A stretch of 38,881 bases of DNA. Source: Candidatus Zipacnadia bacterium (GTDB taxonomy: Bacteria > Armatimonadota > Zipacnadia > Zipacnadales > UBA5352). Positions 17,138 through 25,004 of this stretch are shown here, piece by piece (the stretch's first letter is position 1; every line of letters starts with the position of its first letter). The translations under genes and the position numbers were made by a program. The notes under the pieces are model-generated. The model had not been told where the DNA came from. It saw only the letters and a program-made list of their open reading frames with translations, and ran no database searches. The stretch covers positions 1 to 38,881 of the forward strand of contig JALGSW010000019.1 in NCBI GenBank assembly GCA_029821635.1, in the 5' to 3' direction.

Positions 17138-18433
17138 ATGCAGATTGGTCTTGCCAGCACCAGCATAACGCCGGACCGGCCCATCTTCATGACCGGATTC
17201 GCCGCCCGCACTGAACCGTCCGAGGGCGCCTATCACGACCTGGAAGCGTCGGTCGTCGCGCTGGATGACGGCGAGCGCCGACTGTGCATCATGGCGCTGG
17301 ACCTGGTGGGCGTGGATGAGTATCTCCTCGAACCGATCCGGCGGAGGGCCGCGGAGCTTGGCGTGGCTCCCGAGGCGATGCTGGTCAACTGCAGCCACAC
17401 GCACTGCGCTCCTGCCTGCCGCGTAGTGCGCGGCTCTTGCCGCAAGTTCGACGAGGCGTATCTCAGCGCTCTGACGGAGACGCTCTGCGGGCTGCTGGAG
17501 CAGGCGGTGGCCGACCTGCAGGAGGGCACACTCGACTTCACGGTGGGCTCCTGCACCCTCGGCATCAACCGGCGGCGCGCCGACCCCGACGGCGTCAATG
17601 CGGGAATGCTGCCGACGCCGGACAAGCCGACAGACATGGACGTGCCGGTGCTGCGGGTGCTCGATCCCGATGGACAGGTGCGAGCGGTGGTGTTCTCCTA
17701 CGCAGCCCATCCGACAACCATGGGCGGCCAACTGATCGGCACCGACTACCCCGGCCCGGCCCGCGACATGATACGCGCCAACCTTCCCGGCTGCCTGCCG
17801 GTGTTTCTCCAGGGCTGCGGAGGCGACATCAAGCCGCGCAACCTGACCGCGGACGGCAGATTCGCCCCCGGCTCGGTGGAGATAGTCACCGAGATCGGCC
17901 ACGAGCTGGCGCGCGCGGTGTTCGCGGCCCTGTGCGGTCGGCCGGAGCCGCTGGGTGACGATCTGGATTGCGTCAGCGCTCTGGCCGAGCTGCCTTCCCG
18001 AGGTACGCCGACCGGGCAGCAGCTTCAGGAACTGGAGGCGGGCGGCCAGTGGGAGCAGGCGTATGCGGAGGCGGTGCGCGAGACGATCGCCGAGCAGGGC
18101 GGCCTCGCCGAGACGCTGCCGGTCGAGGTGCAGGTGCTGAGGATCGGCGACCTGTGCCTGGTGGCGTTCGGCGGGGAGGTAAGCTGCGAGATCGGGTTGG
18201 AGATCAAGGCGAAGCTGGCGGGCCGCACGGTGTGGACGCTGGGCTACTCCAACCTGCTGCGCTGCTACGTGGCCTCGCTGGGCGCGCATGCGGAGGGCGG
18301 CTACGAGGTGGAGCGCAGCTTCCTGTACTCGCTGCATCCCGGGCCCCGGCCCCTGGGGCTGAAGCCGGAGTCCGTGCGGGTGCTGGTGGACAGTGCCACC
18401 GGTCTGGTCGGTGACCTGTCGGCGCGCCCTTGA
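17138..18433 (+). CDS. Neutral ceramidase-like metallohydrolase, cytosolic, without the serine nucleophile
   Basis: 431 residues resembling the N-terminal domain of neutral/alkaline non-lysosomal ceramidases. It starts with MQIGLASTSITPDRPIFMTG, the usual family opening. Zinc-site candidates are His87 and His89 (NCSHTHC), His191 (SYAAHPTTMGG) and the Glu of VAFGGEVSCEIGLEIK. In true ceramidases the hexapeptide GDVSPN holds the active serine. Here the aligned stretch is GDIKPR (residues 229-234), with Lys232 in the serine place. It also lacks a signal peptide and the C-terminal domain of secreted ceramidases. It is therefore probably a hydrolase on some other small amide or ester, or a sugar-related substrate. 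It lies 55 bases after the LamG gene, with AAGGGGAAG as ribosome site. Confidence 0.8.
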   Translation: MQIGLASTSITPDRPIFMTGFAARTEPSEGAYHDLEASVVALDDGERRLCIMALDLVGVDEYLLEPIRRRAAELGVAPEAMLVNCSHTHCAPACRVVRGSCRKFDEAYLSALTETLCGLLEQAVADLQEGTLDFTVGSCTLGINRRRADPDGVNAGMLPTPDKPTDMDVPVLRVLDPDGQVRAVVFSYAAHPTTMGGQLIGTDYPGPARDMIRANLPGCLPVFLQGCGGDIKPRNLTADGRFAPGSVEIVTEIGHELARAVFAALCGRPEPLGDDLDCVSALAELPSRGTPTGQQLQELEAGGQWEQAYAEAVRETIAEQGGLAETLPVEVQVLRIGDLCLVAFGGEVSCEIGLEIKAKLAGRTVWTLGYSNLLRCYVASLGAHAEGGYEVERSFLYSLHPGPRPLGLKPESVRVLVDSATGLVGDLSARP

Positions 18434-18458
18434 GCCGCCTCCCCCTCAACGCCGGCGA

Positions 18459-20627
18459 TCAGTACGGGGTGGAGGAATCGATCTCGCCCTCGCAGGCCGG
18501 CTCATCGGCGAAGTCCGGCTCGTAGCCGGCCGCGGCTGGTGGCACGCGTCGCTCCAATGGCAGGCGCGTGAGGGCGCCGGGGGGCAGATCGGCGACGCTG
18601 CCATTGAGTGTGACCGAGGCCTCGGTCGGTCCGAGGTTCTCCACGCTCACTTCCTGCGCGACCACCGCGTGGAAATCCAGCTCCAGGGCGTCCTCGCTCC
18701 ACTCAGCGCGCTCCAGGTCCACGCGCCGGTCGAGGGGCAGCACCACGATCGGGCCGAAGCGGTAGGCCAGCACGAACTCGTTCGCGGGGATGAGGAACTC
18801 CGCGGTCTCCCGCCCCTCAACCCACAGCCGCACCGGCGCCGTCCAGTCCGGGTCGGTGTTCAGCAGGTAGATGACCTGCCCGGCGTCGCTGTCGAGGTCG
18901 TAGATCGCGTAGCGCACCCGATCGCTCGCCAGCAGCCGCACATCGCCCTGCTCCCCGGCGGAGATCACGCGCAGCAGTTCGCGCGTCAGGCCGATCACCG
19001 CCTCGTCGGCGGGGTATTCCCACAGCGTCACCAGCAGCACCGTGCCCGCGCCCACGCGGTTCTCGACCAGCACAGGCTGCCGGGCGATCTGCTCGGCGTC
19101 GGCGCCGAAGAGCACATCGTGGCCCGCGAGCACGCGGGCGGAGGGCGCGCACGCGCGAAGCTCCACCGTCGCCGGGGTGAAGTTGCCCAGGAAGCGCGGG
19201 TCGCACTGCGCATCGGCCACCGGCAGCCGATAGCCCGGCAGCGAGGACTGCCGGAGGAACTTCACGCCACGCACCGATGTCTCCAGCGCGCCGGTCACCT
19301 TCACGCCGCACAGGTCGGTGAAGTCACCATCGCGGAAGAGTTGCGGCTCTCCCCCACGGACCGCGTCGGCCCGCAGGTGCGCCAGCGACAGGAGCAGGCG
19401 CCCGCCGCCGGTGACGTAGGCCTTGAGCTTGTCGTACAGCTCGTCGGTCATCGTGTTCCAGCCCAGCAGCACCAGGCATTCGTAACGCTGCAGGTTGTCC
19501 AGCTCCGACTCGATGGGGACGATGTCGTACTGACCGTACGGTGGATTGCCGGACCAATCTCGCTCGCCCTGCACGGTGTAGTTGCACCACTCCTCCCGGC
19601 GGTGCAACTGGTCCACCAGCTCCCAGGCGCGTTCGGGCGCTCCGGCCAGCCATTTGCCGTCATGGACCTGCCCCCAGGCCCACGGGTTCCACAGGCCCGG
19701 CGCGCCGTCGCCATAGCCCGACAGGATCCCGAGCGTCACCTTCGGGCCGCCGGCGGGTCGCTCGTGGACGAGCGAGAACTGATAGGCCTCGCGCAGGATG
19801 CGTCGCGCCGCCAGCATCTCCGGACTGCGCGCCTCGAAGCGGTGCCCGGTCTGGTGCTCGGTCAGCGCCAGGTGACCGCTCTCCGGGTAGATGAACTCCG
19901 AGCCGGTGAGGTAGCAGTGCCAGACGCTGGTCTTCCAGCGCTTCAGCCACAGCTCATCCACCGTCACGCCGCCATACCAGCCCATGGCGATGTGCGTGCC
20001 CCAGGGCTTGCCGAAGGCCCGCGCGGCGCCGCGGATCGCCGCCTGCATCCGATGCGGATCGCCCGGCAGCGCCTCGTGGCAGAGGACGTCGATCCCGGCC
20101 TCGGCGTGGTACTTGAAGACGAGGCTGGAGTCCACGTCCAGCAGCGGCCCATCGCTCAGCTCCTGCCGCTCGAAGGCGATGAAGTCGCGCAGGTAGGCGA
20201 CGTAGGCCTCCCGCGCCTCCAGCATGGTCTCACAGGGCGGCAGGGCGACGAAGCTGCCTGCGTCCTTGCGGCGGAGATAGTCCTTGGGCCAGTAGAGCAC
20301 GCCGCCTGCCTCGCCGATGGTCATGCGCCCGCCGTAGAACTCCCCGGCCTCGGCAAGGATGGCGTTGAGTTCGGCCTTCGTCCAGAACTCGTCGCGGGGG
20401 AGCTTCTGCTCAGCCGGCCGGTACAGCGTCGTGGTCCCGCGATAGACCAACTCCGAGAGGAAGAGCGTGATCTCATGCTCCCGGCAGAAGCGCATCATCG
20501 CGACCGCCTCGTCGCGGTCGAAGGGCAGGTCCGCCAGGACGCAGTTGCCGAGCCTCAGTTCCAGGAACGTCTGCAGCCCGGCCAGACCGCGCCCGGTGCT
20601 GGCGCCGATCAGAACTCTGTCACTCAT
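18459..20627 (-). CDS. Cytosolic beta-galactosidase-like protein with amidotransferase-like domain
   Basis: 722 residues without a signal peptide. The first 300 or so residues look like a glycosidase barrel. RMTIGEAGGVLYW holds Glu106 and is a candidate acid/base motif; VLCHEALPGD (Glu185) and LTGSEFIYPESGH (Glu244, Glu249) are candidates for the second acid. At about 340-600 is an amidotransferase-like trimerisation domain as in GH42 enzymes (YECLVLLGWNTMTDELYDKL, VTGGGRLLLSLAHL). Small beta domains finish the protein. No family can be named with certainty from sequence alone. The start has GGGAGGA 5 bases upstream. It lies 23 bases after the isomerase-like gene and probably shares its transcript. 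It ends tail to tail with the ceramidase-like gene. Confidence 0.7.
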   Translation of the reverse strand: MSDRVLIGASTGRGLAGLQTFLELRLGNCVLADLPFDRDEAVAMMRFCREHEITLFLSELVYRGTTTLYRPAEQKLPRDEFWTKAELNAILAEAGEFYGGRMTIGEAGGVLYWPKDYLRRKDAGSFVALPPCETMLEAREAYVAYLRDFIAFERQELSDGPLLDVDSSLVFKYHAEAGIDVLCHEALPGDPHRMQAAIRGAARAFGKPWGTHIAMGWYGGVTVDELWLKRWKTSVWHCYLTGSEFIYPESGHLALTEHQTGHRFEARSPEMLAARRILREAYQFSLVHERPAGGPKVTLGILSGYGDGAPGLWNPWAWGQVHDGKWLAGAPERAWELVDQLHRREEWCNYTVQGERDWSGNPPYGQYDIVPIESELDNLQRYECLVLLGWNTMTDELYDKLKAYVTGGGRLLLSLAHLRADAVRGGEPQLFRDGDFTDLCGVKVTGALETSVRGVKFLRQSSLPGYRLPVADAQCDPRFLGNFTPATVELRACAPSARVLAGHDVLFGADAEQIARQPVLVENRVGAGTVLLVTLWEYPADEAVIGLTRELLRVISAGEQGDVRLLASDRVRYAIYDLDSDAGQVIYLLNTDPDWTAPVRLWVEGRETAEFLIPANEFVLAYRFGPIVVLPLDRRVDLERAEWSEDALELDFHAVVAQEVSVENLGPTEASVTLNGSVADLPPGALTRLPLERRVPPAAAGYEPDFADEPACEGEIDSSTPY

Positions 20628-20650
20628 GTGCGTCCTCCCGATCTGCGCGG

Positions 20651-21496
20651 CTACGCGGCGACGATGGCCTGAGTCAGGCGCTGTGCGATCGCATGCGCCT
20701 CGCGCAGAAAAGCGGTCTCATCCTCGTAGCCTGAGCGCCCCTGGGAGACCTCGAGGTTGACCCACTTCTCGTAGCTCGATCCGGCGATCAGACCGACAAG
20801 CCGCCCCCAGTCCACCGTGCCCATGAAGGGCAGCTTGTGCTGATCGCCGGAGCCATCGTTGTCGTGCAGATGCACGGCAAGCAGCCGGTCGGCGTGTTTC
20901 GCCAACTGGTCCAGCCCATCGCCGGAGATGTTCCCGTGCCCGGAGTCGTAGCACAGACCCGCGAACTCTGATCCGTAGTCGGACAGCACCGTCGCGATCG
21001 GCTCCCAGCTCTCCGGGGCACCGAGATTCTCGAACGCGATGCGAACTCCCGTGGCCCGGCTGCAGTCCTCCAGCGCCTCCAGCGACCGCCGCACGGGGTC
21101 CCAGTAATCCAGGGAAGCGGCTTTGTCCGTCAGCTCGCCGGGGAAGTGCAGCACGATGACGTCGCTCCCGAGGCGAGCCGCCATCTCCATGCGATTGGCC
21201 ACCAGCTCCACCGCGGCCAGGCGCTCGTACTCCCGAACCGATGCCCAGCGCTTCTCCTGCCCCGCTGACGCGTGAATGTCGGTGAGCTGCAGGCTGAGGT
21301 CGCCGAGCCAGCGCTGGATCTGGTCGATCTCCGATGTGGCGTACACGAAGTCGGTGTTCCACTGATGGCACCAGTGGATGTGGGTGAAGCCGGCCTCCGC
21401 GACGGCCTGCAGATGCGGGTACGGGTTGCCGGTGCCCTGCTGGTAATCGGTCGCTATCGATATCATGGGCGCAGCATTGGCCAATGACGAGTGCAT
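20651..21496 (-). CDS. Sugar phosphate isomerase/epimerase-like TIM barrel protein
   Basis: 281 residues of the xylose-isomerase-like / AP endonuclease 2 barrel superfamily. The expected metal ligands are present: Glu156 (RIAFENLG), Asp184 and His187 (LCYDSGHGN), a histidine pair in VHLHDN (209/211), and Glu249 (VNLEVSQG). Such enzymes isomerise, epimerise or dehydrate sugars or inositols in the cytoplasm; the substrate is unknown. ATG 21496 is preceded by GAGGAGG but with only two bases between, which is too close for comfort. ATG 21466 (MISIATD) would start nearer the first barrel strand but lacks a ribosome site. The longer upstream frame would run into the divergent gene at 21606 and is rejected. 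Confidence 0.8.
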   Translation of the reverse strand: MHSSLANAAPMISIATDYQQGTGNPYPHLQAVAEAGFTHIHWCHQWNTDFVYATSEIDQIQRWLGDLSLQLTDIHASAGQEKRWASVREYERLAAVELVANRMEMAARLGSDVIVLHFPGELTDKAASLDYWDPVRRSLEALEDCSRATGVRIAFENLGAPESWEPIATVLSDYGSEFAGLCYDSGHGNISGDGLDQLAKHADRLLAVHLHDNDGSGDQHKLPFMGTVDWGRLVGLIAGSSYEKWVNLEVSQGRSGYEDETAFLREAHAIAQRLTQAIVAA

Positions 21497-21605
21497 AACC
21501 TCCTCGGTCCATCCGCGGCGCGCAAAGGACCCGCCCGCGTCGAGGGCGAACACCGAACATCGACGGGTTTGCTGAACCCACGAATGATGGGAAGAGGGTG
21601 CTCGT
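21497..21605. promoter_or_regulatory. Divergent intergenic region, probable paired promoters
   Basis: 109 bases lie between the isomerase-like gene (leftward) and the second ceramidase-like gene (rightward). Both transcripts should start here. A small hairpin is visible (GGGTT/AACCC around TGCTG). I see no clear -10/-35 boxes. The assignment rests on orientation and spacing. Confidence 0.35.
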
Positions 21606-22889
21606 ATGCTGACAGCCGGCGTATCATGCGTTGATGTCACTCCGCCTCTGGGGACGCCCATGAGGGGTTACTTCGAGGAGCGCACCGCCAGTACGGTGCA
21701 CGATCCACTCCACGTCCGCGGCTTCGCGCTGGAGGACTCCGGCGCCGCCGTGGCGGTTGCGATCTGCGACATAATCGGGCTCAGCCGCGAGTACATCGAC
21801 CAGGCCAAGGCCCTCATCGCCGAGACCACGGGGCTGCTGCCCGAGCAGGTGCTCATCGCCTGCACCCACACCCACACCGGGCCCCACACCGGCGACGACG
21901 CCTACACGGAGTGGCTGTGGCGGCGCATCGCCGACGCGGTGAGCATCGCCTGGCAGGCCCGGGAGCCCGCGGAGGTCGGGTGGGCGAGCGCGACCGAGGA
22001 GCGCCTGGTCTTCAACCGCCGCTACCGCATGGCCGACGGCTCGGTGCAGACGAACCCGGGCATCAACAACCCCGACGTCATCGAGCCGGCCGGACCGACC
22101 GACCCCGAGGTCGGTGTGATGGTCCTGCGCCGCCCCTGCGGCGAGACCCTCGGCGTGCTGGGCAACTACGCCCTGCACTACGTCGGCATCCCCGACGACT
22201 TCACGTCCTTCTCGGCCGACTACTTCGGCTTCTTCTCCACGATGGTCCAGCGGCTGCGGGGCGAGGACTTTGTCGCCGCCCTGTCCAACGGGGCCTCGGG
22301 CGACATCAACAACCATAACGTCATGGGTCATGTCACGCCGCGCAACGACCACTACCAGCACTGCGAACGCGCGGGGGCGATCGTGGCCGCCAACGCCCTG
22401 TGGGCCTGGAACGAAGCCGAGTTCGCCACTGAGCTTCCCATCGCCGGCGCCTTCGAGGAAGTGACGCTCGACCCGCGTCCGCCGGCCACCGAAGAGGACC
22501 TCGCGCAGGCTCAGGAGATCGAGGAGCGTCTCGCCGCCGGCAAGCCGGTGCGCATGGGCGAGCGCTCCTTCGCGCGCCGCATCAGGCGCTTCGAAGCCGA
22601 GCCGCCAACCGCGTGCGCGACGGTCGTACAGGCGCTGCGCATCGGCGACCTCGCGATCGTGGGCGCGCCGGGCGAGTTCTTCGTCGAGCTGGGGCTGGAG
22701 ATCAAGCGCCGCTCGCCCTTCGCACAGACGATGGTGATCGAGCTGGCGAACGACAGCGTTGGCTACATCCCGACCACGCGGGCCTTCGAGGAGGGCGCGT
22801 ACGAAGCGAACTCCAGCCGCTTCCAGCCGGGCTTCGGCGAACAGATTGTCGAGACCGCGGTGGGCCTGCTGGAGAGCCTGAAGGACTGA
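21606..22889 (+). CDS. Second neutral ceramidase-like metallohydrolase, cytosolic, serine replaced
   Basis: 427 residues of the same family as the gene at 17138, but clearly diverged from it. The family start LTAGVSCVDVTPPLGTPMRG is textbook. Zinc-site candidates are His88 and His90 (CTHTHTGPHTG), His191 (NYALHYVG) and the Glu of VGAPGEFFVELGLEIK. The C-terminal GYIPTTRAFEEGAYE is close to the ceramidase tyrosine motif. The stretch equal to ceramidase GDVSPN reads GDINNH (residues 232-237), so Asn235 sits where the active serine should be. There is no signal peptide and no C-terminal ceramidase domain. It is first of a two-gene unit with the M28-type aminopeptidase, 53 bases downstream. The true substrate is unknown; a ceramidase role is unlikely. 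Confidence 0.8.
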   Translation: MLTAGVSCVDVTPPLGTPMRGYFEERTASTVHDPLHVRGFALEDSGAAVAVAICDIIGLSREYIDQAKALIAETTGLLPEQVLIACTHTHTGPHTGDDAYTEWLWRRIADAVSIAWQAREPAEVGWASATEERLVFNRRYRMADGSVQTNPGINNPDVIEPAGPTDPEVGVMVLRRPCGETLGVLGNYALHYVGIPDDFTSFSADYFGFFSTMVQRLRGEDFVAALSNGASGDINNHNVMGHVTPRNDHYQHCERAGAIVAANALWAWNEAEFATELPIAGAFEEVTLDPRPPATEEDLAQAQEIEERLAAGKPVRMGERSFARRIRRFEAEPPTACATVVQALRIGDLAIVGAPGEFFVELGLEIKRRSPFAQTMVIELANDSVGYIPTTRAFEEGAYEANSSRFQPGFGEQIVETAVGLLESLKD

Positions 22890-22942
22890 CGGGCTCGCCG
22901 AGCCGATACAAGACCTGCGTCGCGCACCTGGGAGGGCACATC

Positions 22943-25000
22943 ATGTTCCGCAGAGCCTACGATCTGCTGGCGGGCGAAATCTCCGGCGAGCGTACCCGGA
23001 AGATGACCGCCGATATCTGGCGCCACGATCGCACCGTGTGCTTCTCCGAGCACTACAAGTCGGCCCGCTACTGCGCCGATCGGCTCAAGCAGGACGGGGC
23101 GCGCGACATCGAGATCGTCTCATTCCCCGCCACCGGCAAGGCGAAGTTCGGCGCGTTCAGGATCCAGCGCGCCTGGGACTGCACCGACGCTGAGCTGCAC
23201 ATCATCGCTCCCAGCGCGCGCGCGCCGGGCGACGCCGAGCGGCTGTGCTCGTGGCGCGAGGACCCTTACTGCCTGTGCCAGGGCAGCCCCGCCACGCCCA
23301 AGGGCGGCATCGAGGCCGAAGTGGTGATCATCGAGGGCGGCGCGGCGGAGAAGGACTACCGGGGCAAGCAGGTCAAGGGCAATATCATCCTGACCAACGG
23401 CTCGCCGCACGGCATCCAGGACATGGCGAAGAAGCAGGGCGCAGTGGGCATCATCACCGACACCATGCCCACGAATCCGGCGGTGCGTCCCACGCCGATG
23501 GACGTGCCGGACACCCGCATCTGGCAGGTGCTGCGGCCCGTGGGCAAGCTCCCGGCCTTCGTGCTCACGCCGCGCCAGGGCCAGCGGCTGCGCAAGCTGG
23601 TCGAGTCCCGCGGGAAGGGCGACGGCGTGCGCCTGCGCATGTGGGTGGACGCGACGCCCTTCGATGGGCTCAGCGAGATGGTCAGCGCGCGCATCAGGGG
23701 CTCGCGGCCCGACGAGGAGATCGCGCTCATCGCCCACCTCTACGAGCCGGGCGCCAACGACAACGCCTCGGGCGCGGCTGTGCTGCTTGAGGTGATCGGG
23801 GCGATCAACCGCCTCATAGGCGACGGCCGGCTCAAGCGCCCGCGCCGGGGCATCCGCGTCTGGCTCACCCACGAGTTCCAGTCGCTCCAAGCGCTGGCCT
23901 ATGAGCGTCCGGAGGAGATGGAGCGCGTCATCGCCGCCAACAACGTCGACCAGATCGGCGAGGACCAGGGGGCGTCCGGCGCCTCGCTCATGTATCAGGA
24001 CGGGCCCGACGCCCTGCCCTCCTACCTCAACCACTACACGCACGCGCTCATGGACTACTTCGATGCGCGCCCCTACACCTGGGGAAACGTGAACAGCACC
24101 GAGGTGCGGATGGCGACCGTCAACACCCCGTTCTGGATGAACGACAACTTCATCTCCGACCCATCAGTGGGCGTGCCGAGCGTGGCCTTGATCGCCTGGC
24201 CGGACAAGTACTACCACACCAGCGAGGACACCATCGACCGGGTGGACGCGCAGGCGCTGGCGCACGTGGCTGCGCTGGCGGGCACCTGGGCATACGTGCT
24301 GGCCTGCGCGGGCGAGACTGAAGCGCTGCAGATCGCCGAGATGGTGGTCGAGCGCTCGGAGCTGTTCATCGCACGCGCCATCGAGAAGCGCCTGGACGCG
24401 ATCCGAGCGGAGCTCGAGAAGCCCGACGACGCCGAGGGCGACGAGCCCGGTGCGGCCGGGAAGCTGGCCGACGCAGCGGCCGACCTGCGCGAGCGGATGG
24501 CCTACCTGCGCACGCGCGAGCTGGGGGCGCTGGAGTCCGTGGCCGAGCTGCTCACAGACGCTCAGCGCAAGCGCCACTCCGGGGCTCTCGCCGACCTGCG
24601 CGCCGAGGTCGAGGCCACCGCGGAGCGCTGGCAGACACGGTGCGCGCGGAGGCTGGCGCTGCTGGCCCGCGAGTTCGGCATGACCGCCCCGGAGGAGCCC
24701 GCCGACGAGCCCCTGACCGCCGCCGAGCGCAAGGCCGCGGCGATCGTTCCGTACCGCAAGATCCGTGGGATCGTCCAGACCCCGGAGCTGCCGAAGAAGG
24801 CGCAGGCGGCCATCAACAAGGCCTCAAAGGGCGGCGTGCCGCGGCTGATGCTGCTCTGGGTGAACGGTGAGCGCTCGCTGCTGGAGATCTGCCGGGCGAC
24901 GAAGATCGAGGGGGACGGCCCATCGATCGACGTCGCCCGTGCCATCAAGTGGGCCGAGGCCATGAAGGCCGCGGGCGTGATCGGCTTCCGGAAGGCGTAA
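22943..25000 (+). CDS. M28-type aminopeptidase, DUF4910-like, with PA-like insert and C-terminal helical tail
   Basis: 685 residues from ATG 22943, which has GGGAGGG just upstream; a longer frame overlaps the previous gene. A PA-like insert is visible at about 125-175 (VVIIEGGAAEKDYRG, QGAVGIITDT). The metallopeptidase core follows: His265 (ALIAHLYEPG), Asp273 in NDNASG, Glu311 in LTHEFQS, Asp336 in NNVDQIGED, and His425 in YYHTSEDT. This set matches the DUF4910 branch of co-catalytic di-zinc aminopeptidases, where a single glutamate replaces the usual Glu-Glu pair. Residues after about 630 (LLWVNGERSLLEICRATKI) look like a winged-helix tail common in that branch. There is no signal peptide, so it is likely cytosolic. 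Activity on small peptides or peptide-like amides is expected. Confidence 0.8.
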   Translation: MFRRAYDLLAGEISGERTRKMTADIWRHDRTVCFSEHYKSARYCADRLKQDGARDIEIVSFPATGKAKFGAFRIQRAWDCTDAELHIIAPSARAPGDAERLCSWREDPYCLCQGSPATPKGGIEAEVVIIEGGAAEKDYRGKQVKGNIILTNGSPHGIQDMAKKQGAVGIITDTMPTNPAVRPTPMDVPDTRIWQVLRPVGKLPAFVLTPRQGQRLRKLVESRGKGDGVRLRMWVDATPFDGLSEMVSARIRGSRPDEEIALIAHLYEPGANDNASGAAVLLEVIGAINRLIGDGRLKRPRRGIRVWLTHEFQSLQALAYERPEEMERVIAANNVDQIGEDQGASGASLMYQDGPDALPSYLNHYTHALMDYFDARPYTWGNVNSTEVRMATVNTPFWMNDNFISDPSVGVPSVALIAWPDKYYHTSEDTIDRVDAQALAHVAALAGTWAYVLACAGETEALQIAEMVVERSELFIARAIEKRLDAIRAELEKPDDAEGDEPGAAGKLADAAADLRERMAYLRTRELGALESVAELLTDAQRKRHSGALADLRAEVEATAERWQTRCARRLALLAREFGMTAPEEPADEPLTAAERKAAAIVPYRKIRGIVQTPELPKKAQAAINKASKGGVPRLMLLWVNGERSLLEICRATKIEGDGPSIDVARAIKWAEAMKAAGVIGFRKA

Positions 25001-25004
25001 CGCC

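Noticed and set aside
18393..20672. A 759-residue open frame on the plus strand opposite the beta-galactosidase-like gene
   Set aside because: It has biased composition, no domain and no ribosome site, and it overlaps the end of the ceramidase-like gene. Two similar long shadows, at 9446-11677 and 5444-7336, were rejected for the same reasons.
17138..22889. Literal annotation of the two family members as ceramidases
   Set aside because: The GDVSPN serine is missing in both, and the signal peptide and C-terminal domain of secreted ceramidases are absent.
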